A program made the translations under genes and the position numbers. Of a stretch of DNA of 60,000 bases, positions 1 to 14,733 are shown piece after piece. The stretch is from Glandiceps talaboti (Eukaryota > Hemichordata > Enteropneusta > Spengelidae): positions 15,204,694 to 15,264,693 of the forward strand of contig NC_135552.1 of the NCBI RefSeq assembly GCF_964340395.1, written 5' to 3'. Numbering within the stretch: the first letter of the stretch is position 1; each line of letters opens with the position of its first letter. Under the pieces are notes generated by a model. That model made no database searches. It was given only the letters and a program-made list of their open reading frames with translations, and was not told the origin of the DNA.

Positions 1-237
1 GACGCTAGAGAGTTAACAAAGGTGTTGGTGGGATATAGAGGGTGATGACGTTTATACAGACGTAGCGGAAAGCCCTGCCATTAATGGAGATGTGTAAGTA
101 TACACACACGAATTGAATTTCTTGAAAGCACTTCAGTAGCATTGTGGTCACTACCACGTACACATATATTATCATTACGATCATCGCGATTATGATGATG
201 ATCACGATCATCACCACCAAGATGATGGTGGTGATGA
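1..237. other. Non-coding, short GAT/GTG-rich lead-in
   Basis: No gene seen. From about 170 the sequence becomes GAT/CAT-rich and merges into the trinucleotide tract. Confidence 0.6.
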
Positions 238-295
<58 letters not shown>

Positions 296-350
296 AGCAG
301 CACCACCACCACCACCACCACCACCACCACCACCACCACCACCACCACCA
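238..350. repeat. Compound trinucleotide tract (ATC)n(AGC)n(CAC)n
   Basis: Uninterrupted ATC (about 15 units), AGC (5) and CAC (about 17) repeats in series. Open frames on both strands are homopolymer artefacts. Confidence 0.98.
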
Positions 351-2930
351 ACCCGTTTCCGATCAGTTCATGAAGGTCCAAATTGTAAGCTTGCCCCCCC
401 CCCCCCTTCACCCCAATGACTACATTCTCATTTAGTGTGGTTAACCTGAATGACTCAATAATATTGACAATGTTGCGTGTTTTGACGTCTGAAATGTTTT
501 TCCAACAAATTAAAAAAAACAATATGCAGAATCTTATACATAACAATACGTATTTTGACAAACTATCAATTCTGTCGTTTACACGTCATCAGTCAGAATT
601 TCTCTCATAATGTTAAAAGACTACATATACAAATAAGCAAACTGTGTTGTGGATGGAACAAACTTGCTTTATTGTTTTAATTTGTTAAAATGCATTTATT
701 TTACAAACCCTTCTCTGGAACTGAAAGAATGGAGACAACATGAAGTGATTGAAAGACAGTCAACAGAAGCAAAAGACGTTGATATATCAGAAAATCACGT
801 ATAACATAGCATAGGCAACTTGGAATAACCACACACACAAAATGACCCACACCTTTAAAGATGCAATCTCAGTTACGAATACCTGAGAAACGTACGTCAT
901 TCCACTCAATTACAAAATTCCAATTATTTCAACTTTTAAAAAAAAAAATTCACATATCAATGAAAATGAATATTACGTTGCTGTTGTTGTTGTTTCAACA
1001 TAGCACTGAATTGGTACAACAAAAAGTGACATTATTTCCAGCGAATATTTGATATACCTAATATCTTTATATTTTAGAATGGACTTATTCACCCTGTTCT
1101 TTAATACCAATAAAATGTCCCAGCTTACTAAACTTTTGGAAGTATGTGACTCTAAAGGGGATTACGGCTGTAACAGCAAAATCTATGATCACTTTTGTAC
1201 ACGTCAATTTTCTCGTGGAGGAATTGATTGCTTAGATATGAGAATTACCAGGCGGGAAAAAATAGTTGTGTGTTTCCGATAACATGCCCTCAGAAAATAG
1301 GGTAGGTAGGTCGGGTGAAGAATTTTACCCAAACACAAACGAATTGTTGGTCAGAATATTTATTGAGTGATAGTTTTGATTATATATGTACATACATCAC
1401 GGGGACAAGAAAACAGACGTACATGAAGACAAAGTCTTCTTTTTTTTAAATATTAGAAAAAATAATGTTTAGGGTCGACGGTTTAGACTTGGGCCGGTCA
1501 AAATTTGTTTTTTGAAATCTAATCAACCAATTCCCCGACAGTAATGTGTTCTGACCACAAGTTCAAGTTTATTCACTATAAATACCGCTGTCTGGTTTTG
1601 ACGTTCAACTGTAAACATAGCCTCGAGAAAATCGTCCATATGTGTCCCGTTGGCCGTGTTATACCGTCGTTGGTTTTTAATCGATACAGTATTTTCAAGT
1701 GAGTTTTGGTTTATAAACGTAATATGTAGGTTGTATGCTCAGTATCAGGTTCCTGTGTAAAAAAGGATGTTTTATGTACATTGTCAGTGTTCGATTGAAT
1801 ACACTTTGATACAACCACTCAGTTTAACGCGTGTCCGTACGTCAAGAGCAAACATTTACAAGATTTAGGTAAATTTTCTAGTCATCTCTGTCTGAAAAAA
1901 AAAAACTACCACTAAGTCACGTTCTTGAGCAAACAGAACTGGAACACTATGGTAGTGAACGGGTGGGGTTGGGTTGGTACAAGTTGACAATATTTCCGCT
2001 CAAGAAAGTTGAACTAGGACCTAGCAACTATTTGTATTTGTATGTTCTTAATTTTCGAAATTACGACGGCGGAATTCGAGCTTTTGGCAAATTAAAAACT
2101 ATTTTTTTTGGCGATATGTTGATATAAGCTATTGAATGTTCGTTGGTTAATTCAATTGTACTCACAGTAGGGTGGTCCTTCTGATGACTTCCATGGTCAT
2201 GCACCGCCAGTACACATTTTGAGACTTCAATACGGCTAATAAATCTTAATTACGTGTGAAGTTCAAAGTTAGCATAATAGAACATATCTCCTGCCACGTT
2301 TAAGGACTTCAGCATGTAGATACGTTATTGTAGCACAACACTACGACATGTATAATACACTGACTGACTGACTGCCACGACATGTTTATCGTGCAAGTTG
2401 ACTGAGGACGGCACACACGGACAGCGTTGGCCGATTGTATAGCGATGGGGGCGCGTCACACTCTGATGAGACGCAGTGAAGTGAGGACACCAGCTTTTCT
2501 TGGAACCGTTCTCGGTTATTCTTGTATACCATAGCAGACTGAAAAGAAATAATTTAACAGATCGCTGTCTTCTTTTTAAAAAAACAACTAATTATGACAA
2601 TACCAGCATGCATTCAACCCAAACCTAACACATGTGAAATTCCCAACCAAATGCGTACTTTAAATGCCAACCTTGAACTCACGATGCAGTTTTCAATGTA
2701 CAAGAGTTTCGTGTCATTTAATTTTTTTTTCTTTACATCATTAGACTTTATCTAAGGACATTCTTTTATGTTCGACGGGACGCCATCGATCGGCAACAAC
2801 ATCGATTCAACAGTACAGAATACTATAGTCTTTTCATTTCACCGTCGTTATCAATGAACTTCAAATGTATCTGTTTTGTTTGCAATGGTCCTGTTTGTTA
2901 CAACTTGAAAACCCCTGCCGTGGAATCGTA
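351..2930. other. No gene seen; AT-rich unique sequence
   Basis: Short open frames only (63-77 codons), none with recognisable domains. A poly-C run lies at 394-405. Positions 1438-1500 contain a GTTTAGGGTCGAC segment faintly like the reverse of the dispersed repeat at 14.4 and 31.3 kb. Confidence 0.6.
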
Positions 2931-2931
2931 C

Positions 2932-4590
2932 TTTACCTCTTAGTCTCCTGTGTAATAGAAATGGAACTGTCTCCTATCTAGTAGAAATTTACCTCTCAGT
3001 CTACCATCTAATAATATACATTTTCCTCTCAGTCTCCTTTCTAATAGAAATTTACCTCAGTCGCCAAGATAATAGAAATATACATCTCAGTCTCCTATCT
3101 AATAGCAGTATACCTCTCAGTCTCCTAGCTATTAGAAATTTACCTCTCAGTCTCCTATCTAATAGCAGTATACCTCTCAGTCTCCTAGCTATTAGAAATT
3201 TACCTCTCAGTCTCCAATCTAATAGAAATTTACCCCTCAGTCTCCTATCTAATTGAAATTTACCCCTCAGTCTCCTATCTAATAGAAATTTACCCCTCAG
3301 TCTCATATCTAATTGAAATTTACCCCTCAGTCTCCTATCTAATTGAAATTTACCCCTCAGTCTCCTATCTAATAGAAATTTACCCCTCAGTCCTATCTAA
3401 TTGAAATTTACCCCTCAGTCTCCTATCTAATTGAAATTTACCCCTCAGTCTCCTATCTAATTGAAATTTACCCCTCAGTCTCCTATCTAATAGAAATTTA
3501 CCCCTCAGTCCTATCTAATTGAAATTTACCCCTCAGTCTCCTATCTAATTGAAATTTACCCCTCAGTCTCCTATCTAATTGAAATTTACCCCTCAGTCTC
3601 CTATCTAATTGAAATTTACCCCTCAGTCCTATCTAATTGAAATTTACCCCTCAGTCTCCTAGCTATTAGAAATTTACCTCTCAGTCTCCTATCTAATTGA
3701 AATTTACCCCTCAGTCTCCTATCTAATTGAAATTTACCTCACAGTCTCCTACCTAATAGAAATTTACCCCTCAGTCTCCTAGCTATTAGAAATTTACCTC
3801 TCAGTCTCCTATCTAATAGAAATTTACCCCTCAGTCTCCTAGCTAATAGAAATTTACCTCTCAGTCTCCTAGCTATTAGAAATTTACCTCTCAGTCTCCT
3901 AGCTATTAGAAATTTACCCCTCAGTCTCCTAGCTAATAGAAATTTACCTCTCAGTCTCCTAGCTATTAGAAATTTACCTCTCAGTCTCCTATCTAATAGA
4001 AATTTACCTCTCAGTCTCCTAGCTATTAGAAATTTACCCCTCAGTCTCCTAGCTAATAGAAATTTACCTCTCAGTCTCCTAGCTATTAGAAATTTACCTC
4101 TCAGTCTCCTATCTAATAGAAATTTACCCCTCAGTCTCCTAGCTAATAGAAATTTACCTCTCAGTCTCCTAGCTATTAGAAATTTACCTCTCAGTCTCCT
4201 ATCTAATAGCAGTATACCTCTCAGTCTCCTATCTAATAGAAATTTACCTCTCAGTCTCCTTTCTAATAGAAATTTACCTCTCAGTCTCCTATCTAATAGA
4301 AATTTACCTCTCAGTCTCCTATCTAATTGAAATTTACCTCTCAGTCTCCTTTCTAATAGAAATTTACCTCTCAGTCTCCTATCTAATTGAAATTTACCTC
4401 TCAGTCTCCTATCTAATAGAAATTTACCTCTCAGTCTCCTAGCTATTAGAAATTTACCTCTCAGTCTCCTATCTAATAGAAATTTACCTCTCTGTCTCCT
4501 ATCTAATTGAAATTTACCCCTCAGTCTCCTAGCTATTAGAAATTTACCCCTGTCTCATATTTAATAGAAATATTTATCTTTCAGTCTCAT
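2932..4590. repeat. 30-bp minisatellite, about 55 copies, with higher-order structure
   Basis: Unit: TTTACCTCTCAGTCTCCTAT plus CTAATAGAAA. Variants include CTAATTGAAA, AGCTATTAGA and ATCTAATAGCAGTA. Some units are 28 bp because CT is missing (TCAGTCCTATC). The variants are ordered into longer blocks of 118 and 120 bp. Confidence 0.97.
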
Positions 4591-4730
4591 ATATATTTGT
4601 CATCATTTTCCATAATTTTATCTTATTTATGGCATTTCTTTCGTCGTAGCATGTATAATCGTCTAATTATCAACATACAACAAATTGACAATTTGTGACA
4701 CCTAGCCAGTTCTAAATCAATACACAGTAC
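4591..4730. other. Unique AT-rich spacer
   Basis: Degenerating edge of the minisatellite, then unique sequence; no gene seen. Confidence 0.6.
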
Positions 4731-4752
4731 AGAGAGAGAGACACACACACAC

Positions 4753-4837
<85 letters not shown>

Positions 4838-4858
4838 GAGGGAGAGAGAAGAGAGAGA
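4731..4858. repeat. GA / CA / (GACA)n compound microsatellite
   Basis: Short GA and CA runs lead into about 20 GACA units at 4755-4835, then GA-rich sequence. Confidence 0.97.
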
Positions 4859-6255
4859 AATATTACAGCCTCTTCTAAAATCACTAGCAGTTACTTTGAT
4901 CTCTATCACAGACTACTGAAATCGAAACCACAAGCAAAGCTTTCTGATATTGATACGCGGCTGCTTGAAAAGGGTAAATTAACACGTAAGATTATACTAT
5001 AAGAGGCCAAGTCAAATCCATGTTACATGTATCAAGTTACAGATATACTAGTACATTCTGTGGTTTCTCAAAGTGTGTTATGCGTCACATTCTTTGCATA
5101 ACCCAGCAAGTATTCATGAAACTACCACCTGTCCTTGCTAAAAGCGTTGTCTACAGTAGAGATTGCTTTGTATCAAATATGAAGTTAAATTGTTGTCGTT
5201 TTTTTTTTTTAAAAAGGACACAAGCTGAGACAGCCCAAAGATTCGGCTGTCTTGCGTGACTGATAATATCGTTTACCAGAACACAAGCCAGTATTTCGTG
5301 TCGGTTACAGGCAAATCTCTGGGCTAAAAAAGTGAGTTTACGTGTGCTGAGGGCGGGTGGGGGGGGGGGGTAATTTTGCTACATATTAACAGCAACCTGT
5401 GTTGTAATTCTACTTACTGAAGAATGCCTATCCATCACTTAATATTGACATAATTCAAACCTGGTATTTTAAATACATAAAACAAACCGATAATGTAATC
5501 TCATGTACGTATGTTAAAGAGTGAAGGAAACTCCTATATATTGTATCGACAACTTCAATACCAGGAGACAACTTTTGATGTCCTCTAAGGCATGCACTAA
5601 CATGAACTCTAAAGCATACACCATACTGGAGTGGTTCAATCGAGATTTTATGTTCAAGTTATGAGTGACCCCAGAAAACCCCCCCCCCCACTTTTTAATT
5701 CAATTTGTACCGTTTGAAAGAATACTAGGAATGATTAATATACCAATGAATGAATGAAAGTGATGAAATATGTTCAAATTGTTGTATTCACAATTAAATG
5801 CTATGATATCGTTATCGCCGATAACTAATATGAATGATTTACTGATTAATAATGCCAAAACTTTGATAATAATGATTTTTTTGAGGTTCTTGACTGCCGT
5901 GTGATATTCAAGATGGGTGTATATCAGTATATGAAGATAATATTAATTCTAATTTCATTTTTTATAGTAAAGGGAACGTTCATACAGTTTTAGTGACGAC
6001 AGAGATGGACTTCATTGCTTTGAATACAAGTGTACTTGTAAAATAAATCATAGTTAAGCCTTAGTGTTTTATGTTTTTTTTGTCATACTTTAATTTTCGT
6101 GTGTGCATGATTGGTTTGTCACTATTGGTTGCAGTTTCCGATAGCCCATCACATACAGGTCGACGGAGATTTATTGATATCGGTTCGTTAAAATTCGTCT
6201 CCTCGTTTATTTTCTTCACCGGATTAATGTATTAATTGGTTTTTAATTATGTCAT
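4859..6255. other. No gene seen
   Basis: AT-rich with short open frames. Poly-G at 5360-5371 and poly-C at 5681-5690 are the only striking tracts. Confidence 0.6.
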
Positions 6256-6524
6256 CGATGATGATGGTGGTGGCGGTGATGGTGGTGATGATGATGGTGG
6301 TGGTGGTGGTGGTGATGACTGTGGTGGCGGTGGAGGTGGTGGTGATGATGATGGGGGTGGAGGTGGTGGTGATGATGGTGATGGTGGTGGTGATGATGGT
6401 GGTGATGATGGTGGTGGTGATAATGATGATGATGGTGGTGGTGGTGGTGATGATGATGGTGGTGGTGGTGCTGGTGGTGATGTGGAGGTGGTGATGATGA
6501 TGGTGGTGGTGATGGTGGTTGTAG

Positions 6525-6555
<31 letters not shown>

Positions 6556-6700
6556 GGTGATGACGATGGTGGTGGTGGTGGTGATGGTGATTAATGTTGT
6601 AATGATACAAGCGGTAGTGGTGATTTTGGTGGTGATGGTGATGGTGATGGTGATGATGATGGAATGGTATTAATTGTAGTGGTGGTAGTAGTAGTTGTTG
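6256..6700. repeat. Long GGT/GAT trinucleotide tract
   Basis: About 440 bp of mixed GGT and GAT units, G-rich on plus and C-rich on minus. All frames on both strands are open and give Gly/Asp, Val/Met or His/Thr runs. It is low-complexity DNA and not a gene. Confidence 0.97.
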
Positions 6701-8157
6701 TAAACCCTTTCTAGCCAATACATTCATCATCTTTAACCATTTACCTTGATATCACATCAGTTTGGAGAAGTCACGCTAACGCTACCTTGCAATCATTGTT
6801 TGGTATTCTGTGACTAAACACAACTAACAAATATTCTTTTGAGAGTTTCGCAATCATTCAAAATTAGTGACATGCATATGATTATTCATGTTTTTGATGC
6901 GAGAAAATTTGTAATGTCTCAAAATATAATAAACTCAGATAACATTTTGACGCGTGCGTGTAGAAGAATCAAGAAGAAGAGGGGAATTTAAGAGTGGACT
7001 ATTTTATCCTTAAAAACGTGCCATGAAGCAAAACATCTTATATATCCTGGTGAGAGAAACACCCATGAAATATTACTGATTTCTCCGCGCAGCCGTGTGT
7101 TGTTTGAAAAGGGTCGATCGGAGTATATTTCCGTTGTCCGTGTTCAATTGTATTATTGAAGCTTTGTATTTATCCACACTCTTCATAACAGATTATCTAA
7201 GCCCCTGGTTTCTAAAAGAGAACACATGTTCGTTTTCATAGCAATGTTGTTTTTATCAAGTAACCAATATCCACATATAATGACTTTCAACAAATCGGCA
7301 CACGTTCCTTAATTCTGGCAGCACGCCACGTATTACAATGTCGTGTGGATTCAGAAATTCACGCTCCAAATCCCAGTTGAATACAGCCAGCGAAAAAATA
7401 CCCATGCGTTTGCTTGCTTGCTTGCTTATTTCTGATAAGCAGGAATTAGCTGCAAAGACATACGATGCAATTAGTGTCGGTAACTTATCAAAGTATAAAC
7501 ACCAGTAGTGAGCCTCAGACCCCATAACTCTGTTTATGATCACGTTAGAACGCTATACATTATTAACACGGAGTCTGGCTGTTAGTGTTACACTATAACT
7601 ACCATAGATATAACCAACTGGTGAAAGTGGCGACTGGGCGTGAACCTACATCAGAGCTACCCGCTGTTTTTTGGGGGGATCAGCTGTATTGTTGTTACTT
7701 TAACTAATTCTGTCTTTTTGTGTAGTCCTTCCTTGGCTCATATCATTCTACAGCAAACGCACTGGTGTTTTTTTTCGTGAGTTATAAAGAGTACAGTAAG
7801 TGTTACGTCCGAGTGGACATGTAGACTACTTTGTAATGTACAAAGCCATTTAATGTCAGACCTTACTAACGGCCAAGTTGGACATTTCAAACTGAATGGG
7901 AAACGTCAAGACATAAATTCAAAGAACAAAGTGTTATATACCGAGAGAACCAGCCAGTTCTTAGGAATTCCAATTCCTGCAAACGGGGTGTTTCTTGGAT
8001 ATTAATTTTTGCTGATCATAGTATTAGTTCGTTATATTTTTGACACCAAACTTACTACTATATGATTTGGGCTGAAACGAGCTTGTGCTGAAGCCGTGTT
8101 TTCCACGAGTTTTGCAAGACTATGGAATACATTGAGTGTAGCGGCTCGACATGAGAC
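6701..8157. other. No gene seen
   Basis: Unique AT-rich sequence. A minus-strand open frame of 95 codons at 7256-7543 has no recognisable domain. GCTT tetranucleotides at 7409-7426. Confidence 0.6.

Positions 8158-8158
<1 letters not shown>

Positions 8159-8231
<73 letters not shown>
8159..8231. repeat. (CA)n microsatellite, about 36 units
   Basis: Perfect dinucleotide run. Overlapping Thr/His and Cys/Val frames are artefacts. Confidence 0.98.
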
Positions 8232-8233
<2 letters not shown>

Positions 8234-8357
8234 ACTTGGTTGTCAACTCTACCTTGTTCATTCACTAAATACACCGAATGTGTCAAGTGGCCTTGTACGT
8301 GTTTGCAACTACTTAGGGCCGGTAGTATCGTTGGTAGCCGTCGATGTAACCTTCTAT

Positions 8358-8612
8358 TAAAGTGCCACAAGCCGACTCGGAGTTTTAATTTTTTTTTTAC
8401 TCAAGTAAAAATACTTGTGTAAAACCACGATTAAACTATATTAATGTCATGCGCATGCCTTTTATAATATTACAGTTGTCTTCTGACATTGTTAGAGCAG
8501 TTGATTGTATAGTAGGAATTTCCTGTAATTTTTATGTGTATAATAAATTACGTCATCGGATAGTTATATCTTAATACCCGGTTTGAGTTCAGTCAGTTAC
8601 AAGTGATGGTTA
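8358..8612 (+). repeat. Dispersed repeat, family A, copy 1
   Basis: About 250 bp beginning AAAGTGCCACAAGC and containing TGACATTGTTAGAGCAGTTG, AATAAATTACGTCATCGGAT and GTTATATCTTAATACC. It matches positions 11785-12046 in the same order and orientation. Non-coding; class unknown. Confidence 0.85.
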
Positions 8613-11053
<2,441 letters not shown>

Positions 11054-11194
11054 GGAAGAGGGGGAGGATTAAGTCAGTAATTCGAACACACGCGAAGAGG
11101 TAACAGTTATTGAAGGCTGCATTACAAGTTCCACGATATGTGTTGTCTAAATGGACCCGTCCTTTAAAAAACGTTTACAACTGATTTGCCAAGT

Positions 11195-11572
11195 TTACAG
11201 TAACGATTGTTCACAATTGTGGAGATTACAAACACTTGTATCAACATTGTCGAATATCACCGATAGGTCAGCCTTATTATCATCGCCATTGCCGAATATC
11301 ACCGTCAGGTCAACCTTGTTATCATCGCCATTGCCGAATATCACCGAGAGGTTAGCCTTGTTATCATCGCCATTGCCGAATACCACCGAGAGGTTAGCCT
11401 TGTTATCATTGCCATTGTCAAATATCACCGAGAGGTTCGCCTTGTTATCATCACCATTGCCAAATATCCCCGAGAGGTTCGTTTTGCTATCCTCACACAA
11501 AATGTCAGATCCTTGACATACTACGACGATTGCACAGAGCACAACAAATAGAAAACACATAATGTTCCACAT
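11195..11572 (-). CDS. Candidate small secreted protein made of 14-residue repeats
   Basis: 125 codons from ATG to TAA. The first 20-23 residues form a classical signal peptide (MWNIMCFLFVVLCAIVVVCQG, then SD). Next come DILCEDSKT and about six copies of NLSVIFGNGDDNKA (42 bp each), then VDTSVCNLHNCEQSLL with two further cysteines. The first four repeats carry an N-L-S glycosylation sequon, and DN/DD pairs suggest an acidic, possibly cation-binding repeat. There are no frame-breaking indels between repeats. I recognise no homologue. Caution: a 42-bp tandem repeat stays open in every frame by chance (the plus strand also does), no promoter or poly(A) signal was found, and changes between repeats are not clearly biased to silent sites. 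The signal peptide is the main support. Confidence 0.3.
   Translation of the reverse strand: MWNIMCFLFVVLCAIVVVCQGSDILCEDSKTNLSGIFGNGDDNKANLSVIFDNGNDNKANLSVVFGNGDDNKANLSVIFGNGDDNKVDLTVIFGNGDDNKADLSVIFDNVDTSVCNLHNCEQSLL
11243..11492. repeat. 42-bp minisatellite, about six copies
   Basis: Unit on the plus strand begins CGAATATCACCGAGAGGTTA and ends CATCGCCATTGC. Copies differ at a few bases each. The period is a multiple of three, so it could be protein-coding; see the overlapping minus-strand candidate. Confidence 0.9.
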
Positions 11573-11784
11573 AACATGATTGTGTACAAGACGAACAAAG
11601 ATGGAGTTTCCTATGATTTGTTTTCCATTTACAGACAGAAATTTAGGAGGAGACGAGAAGAATGAATGATTCAGGTGATCCTATTAATTAAAGCAACCTC
11701 GAATGTCTGATTTGTTCGTTGACTTTACATAATAACCGATTCCTATCACACAACACAGTAAATTTGATTATCTCATTACCTCAT

Positions 11785-12046
11785 TAAAGTGGCACAAGCT
11801 GTCTATTTAAACTTTTTTAATCAAGTGAAAATATTCACACAAAACCTCAATATAACAATCCTAGTATAAAGCTAATATCGATGCATACCCTCTGGGACAT
11901 TACTATTGTCTTTTGACAGTGTTAGAGTAGTTGATTGCATGGCATAGTAGGGATTTTTCCTCCACTTTTTTATAAGAAAATAAATTACGTCATCAGATCG
12001 TTCATAAGTTATATCTTAATACCAGGTCAGAGTTCAGTCAACAGCA
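11785..12046 (+). repeat. Dispersed repeat, family A, copy 2
   Basis: Matches 8358-8612: AAAGTGGCACAAGC, TGACAGTGTTAGAGTAGTTG, AATAAATTACGTCATCAGAT, GTTATATCTTAATACC. Roughly 75-80% similar by eye, with small indels. Confidence 0.85.
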
Positions 12047-13040
12047 AATGTTGTAGTTAAGTATAATTCAGTAGCATACTATTTGTCAGATGAAAGGTGC
12101 TTGAGGGATGGACACGCACGGATATTTCTATTCGTCGTAAAAGTTTTTCTTCAAGTTTTTAGCAACACAAATTCAAAGTCCATGTGCTAAATAGCAGAGT
12201 AAGTGTCACAGGCAGACTTACAGGACAAATTGGGTTACCTTGGCGTTTTACTCAAGAAACTCGATACTTTTTTAACATAAACATCGACATGTTTCAACTG
12301 AACAACAACAGTGATACCACACACACACCACGATCCCGTACAACCTAATCACATGGAACAGTGATAAGTATTGCTAATCTTTCACAGTGCAGAAAGAAAA
12401 AAGGTTTCTGCTGAAAAAACACACGGATTTGGTTATTCTAATGCCTTCAACTGTTTACTTTCTTATTGTTAAGCAACACGATTACTTATATCTGTGTCTA
12501 CATCCCAATTGTGTATAGCACCTGTATAATTGTTCATGTTGAACTTGAAGTTGCTCAAAAGTGTGCAAAAATTGCCATGCCCAACTTCGTGAAACGCCGA
12601 AGGTTAACCCCGTTTGCCCTGTAAAATATAAGACTGCTTCGTCGGCCACAGAGACGACGCGTCGCGGCGGAGAAGGCGTTTTGTTGTAAACCCCAAGCGT
12701 CATTAAATGCGGGATATGTAACAACTTAACCCTTCTCACTAATACATGCTGACCTACAACTTGCGAAATATGTTTGCGTTTAGAGAAAATAGACAGACAG
12801 TTTAAAATCGTCTGTGCATGAATGGGAGAGGAATACGTGAGGAGAGAACATAAGCGTGTAAAAGTGGCACACCGTGACGTGACAATAGCTAAACCGTATC
12901 CCCTTATAAGTAGATGTACATAACCGCAACGTCAGGACGAAGTCTATATTTAGCATCCGTCAATGAAGAAGGGTAACACTATACTCCCCTTTTTGAAATT
13001 GATTAAATCAACTTAAATTTAACAGAAAGCTACTAAATGA
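12047..13040. other. No gene seen
   Basis: Unique sequence; an 85-codon minus frame at 12482-12739 has no recognisable domain. Confidence 0.55.
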
Positions 13041-13044
13041 TGTT

Positions 13045-13876
13045 ATTAAAGCCCCAGTAACTCGAATCTGAGTGATTTCTTTTCAAAATTCTTGTTCACA
13101 TTTTCTTCGTTTCTGTCGCTGTAGTTGTTGAAGGGTGTCTGATCCCAACTGATCCAACCCTGTCACCATCCAACAAATTTATAGTTTATGGACAAACAAG
13201 TTAAAGGTAGCTCTTTCTCTATTGTTTACATACGGACATCAATCCAATGTACACAGTGCCATCAACGACTTGTACACGTAACAAGGGAAAATTGAACTGT
13301 TTCATTTAAAGTTATAATGGATGTTTCAAAGGGGCAAAAATTAACGGAAAATAACGAAAACTTATAACTTTAAGGTAGAATGAGCAAATTTCTCTGAAAA
13401 TCAAAGTTCTTCAATTCTCTCCAAACTTTGCTAAATAAAAGTTTGTTCCTGGTCATTTTACAATACTAAAAGAAATTTGGGGTTTCACATTCTTGTTTTC
13501 AAGGAAATAATCAATCTTACAGTAAACACAGTATTTGGCGGCCATATTGGATTTGGCGGCCATATTGGATTCTAAAATGACTAAATTTTGATATCATTGT
13601 GACCTCTATTTCAAAATTTTGTACGGTGATCCCCGATTTGACAAATCCTCAATAAAGTGCAGAAGATTAAATAAATATGTAAAATGTGTGTTGTTGTACA
13701 TAAAATAACAAACTTTCCTTCACATTTTTATCTTTTTTGCAATTTTGAGTTACAAACACAGACTTTGTCAATGTTGTTTCACATTGATTTTTCAAGTACG
13801 AAGCCGGGATAAAATTGTTTTACAAATTAAAAATCCAAAAACAAATACCCAATTCTCATCCATATGGCCACTTTAA
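13045..13876 (+). repeat. Dispersed repeat, family B, copy 1
   Basis: Contains the recognisable core at 13375-13660: TCTCTGAAAATCAAAGTTCT, AGTTTGTTCCTGGTC, GGCGGCCATATTGGATT (twice), GATATCATTGTGACC. The outer limits ATTAAAG (13045) and CTTTAAT (13876) are loosely inverted, so it may be an 830-bp TIR element. Other copies are at 18000, 21350 and 46030. Confidence 0.7.
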
Positions 13877-14364
13877 TACTTCTCAACCATGTTTACATCG
13901 AGAAAAAATAATCTGGAGAACTCTCGTTTGTTGTTGTATTCAATGTATGTAAATTTATGTAAATTAAAACTTGAGTGACAGTGATGTCGTTTTATATTTG
14001 AGGTAAACTATTACGTCATCGCAACATACTATAGTATACCTTTAATCTGAATGACAGGTGGGAGGTTTGTTCATAGCATTTGGTCATATACCCCAATAAG
14101 TGGACTAGAAAATTAAGATTAGAAAAGGTACAAACGGAGCATATCAATCAATCAAGAAATGGACTCCTGTTAAGCGCCATTTCCCTCCTACCAATTCATC
14201 TTATATATGGTATTTGAATGGCAACAGTAAGTGGTTTCGGAAACACAAACCAACTGTTTGTACACACCAGTCTGGAACTTTTGATGTTGTTTAAACTTAA
14301 TAATAGCATTACTCGTTGAAAAATAATACTTGAGAGTGACTAGACAACATAAGGCCAAACAAAA

Positions 14365-14733
14365 AAGTTGTTTGGTTCCGGTTTCCCGACCCCACCTTGT
14401 TTTTCACGACGACCCTAAACTTCTTTTTTTACGTATTCGAGAAAAATAGTAACAAAATCGCGAATATTGTGAAGTCTCCGTCGCCAGAAATAGTGGGTGT
14501 AGAAACTGACATCAACTTAAAAAGACAATATAAAACTGTTCATCCAATCTGTAATGGCTGTACATCTGATAGGAAGAAATAAACAACACAGAGACCATTT
14601 GGAAAACAATGGAAAACCTGAACAAGACACTCACACATGAAAAAAAATAAAATAAAATAAAATAAAATAAAAAATCTACCTATCCCACCTATTTTAAAAT
14701 TGAATGTAATCGGAATCACACAATCTTTTTTTT
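14365..14733 (+). repeat. Dispersed repeat, family C, copy 1
   Basis: About 340 bp: CCCGACCCCACCTTGTTTTT, AACTTAAAAAGACAATATAA, CTGTACATCTGATAGGAAG, ACCATTTGGAAAACAATGG, an AAAAT microsatellite, then CCCACCTATTTTAAAATTGA. Matches 31258-31600. Confidence 0.9.

Noticed and set aside
2932-4590. CRISPR-like array of 30-bp direct repeats
   Set aside because: The repeats abut with no unique spacers, and the DNA is plainly animal nuclear DNA.
6224-6730. 168-codon His/Thr-rich frame and 145-codon Gly/Asp frame
   Set aside because: Both come from the GGT/GAT tract; no unique flanking protein sequence supports a gene.
11151-11516. Plus-strand 121-codon frame over the 42-bp repeat
   Set aside because: Open only because the period is a multiple of three; it lacks a signal peptide or any recognisable start context, unlike the minus frame.
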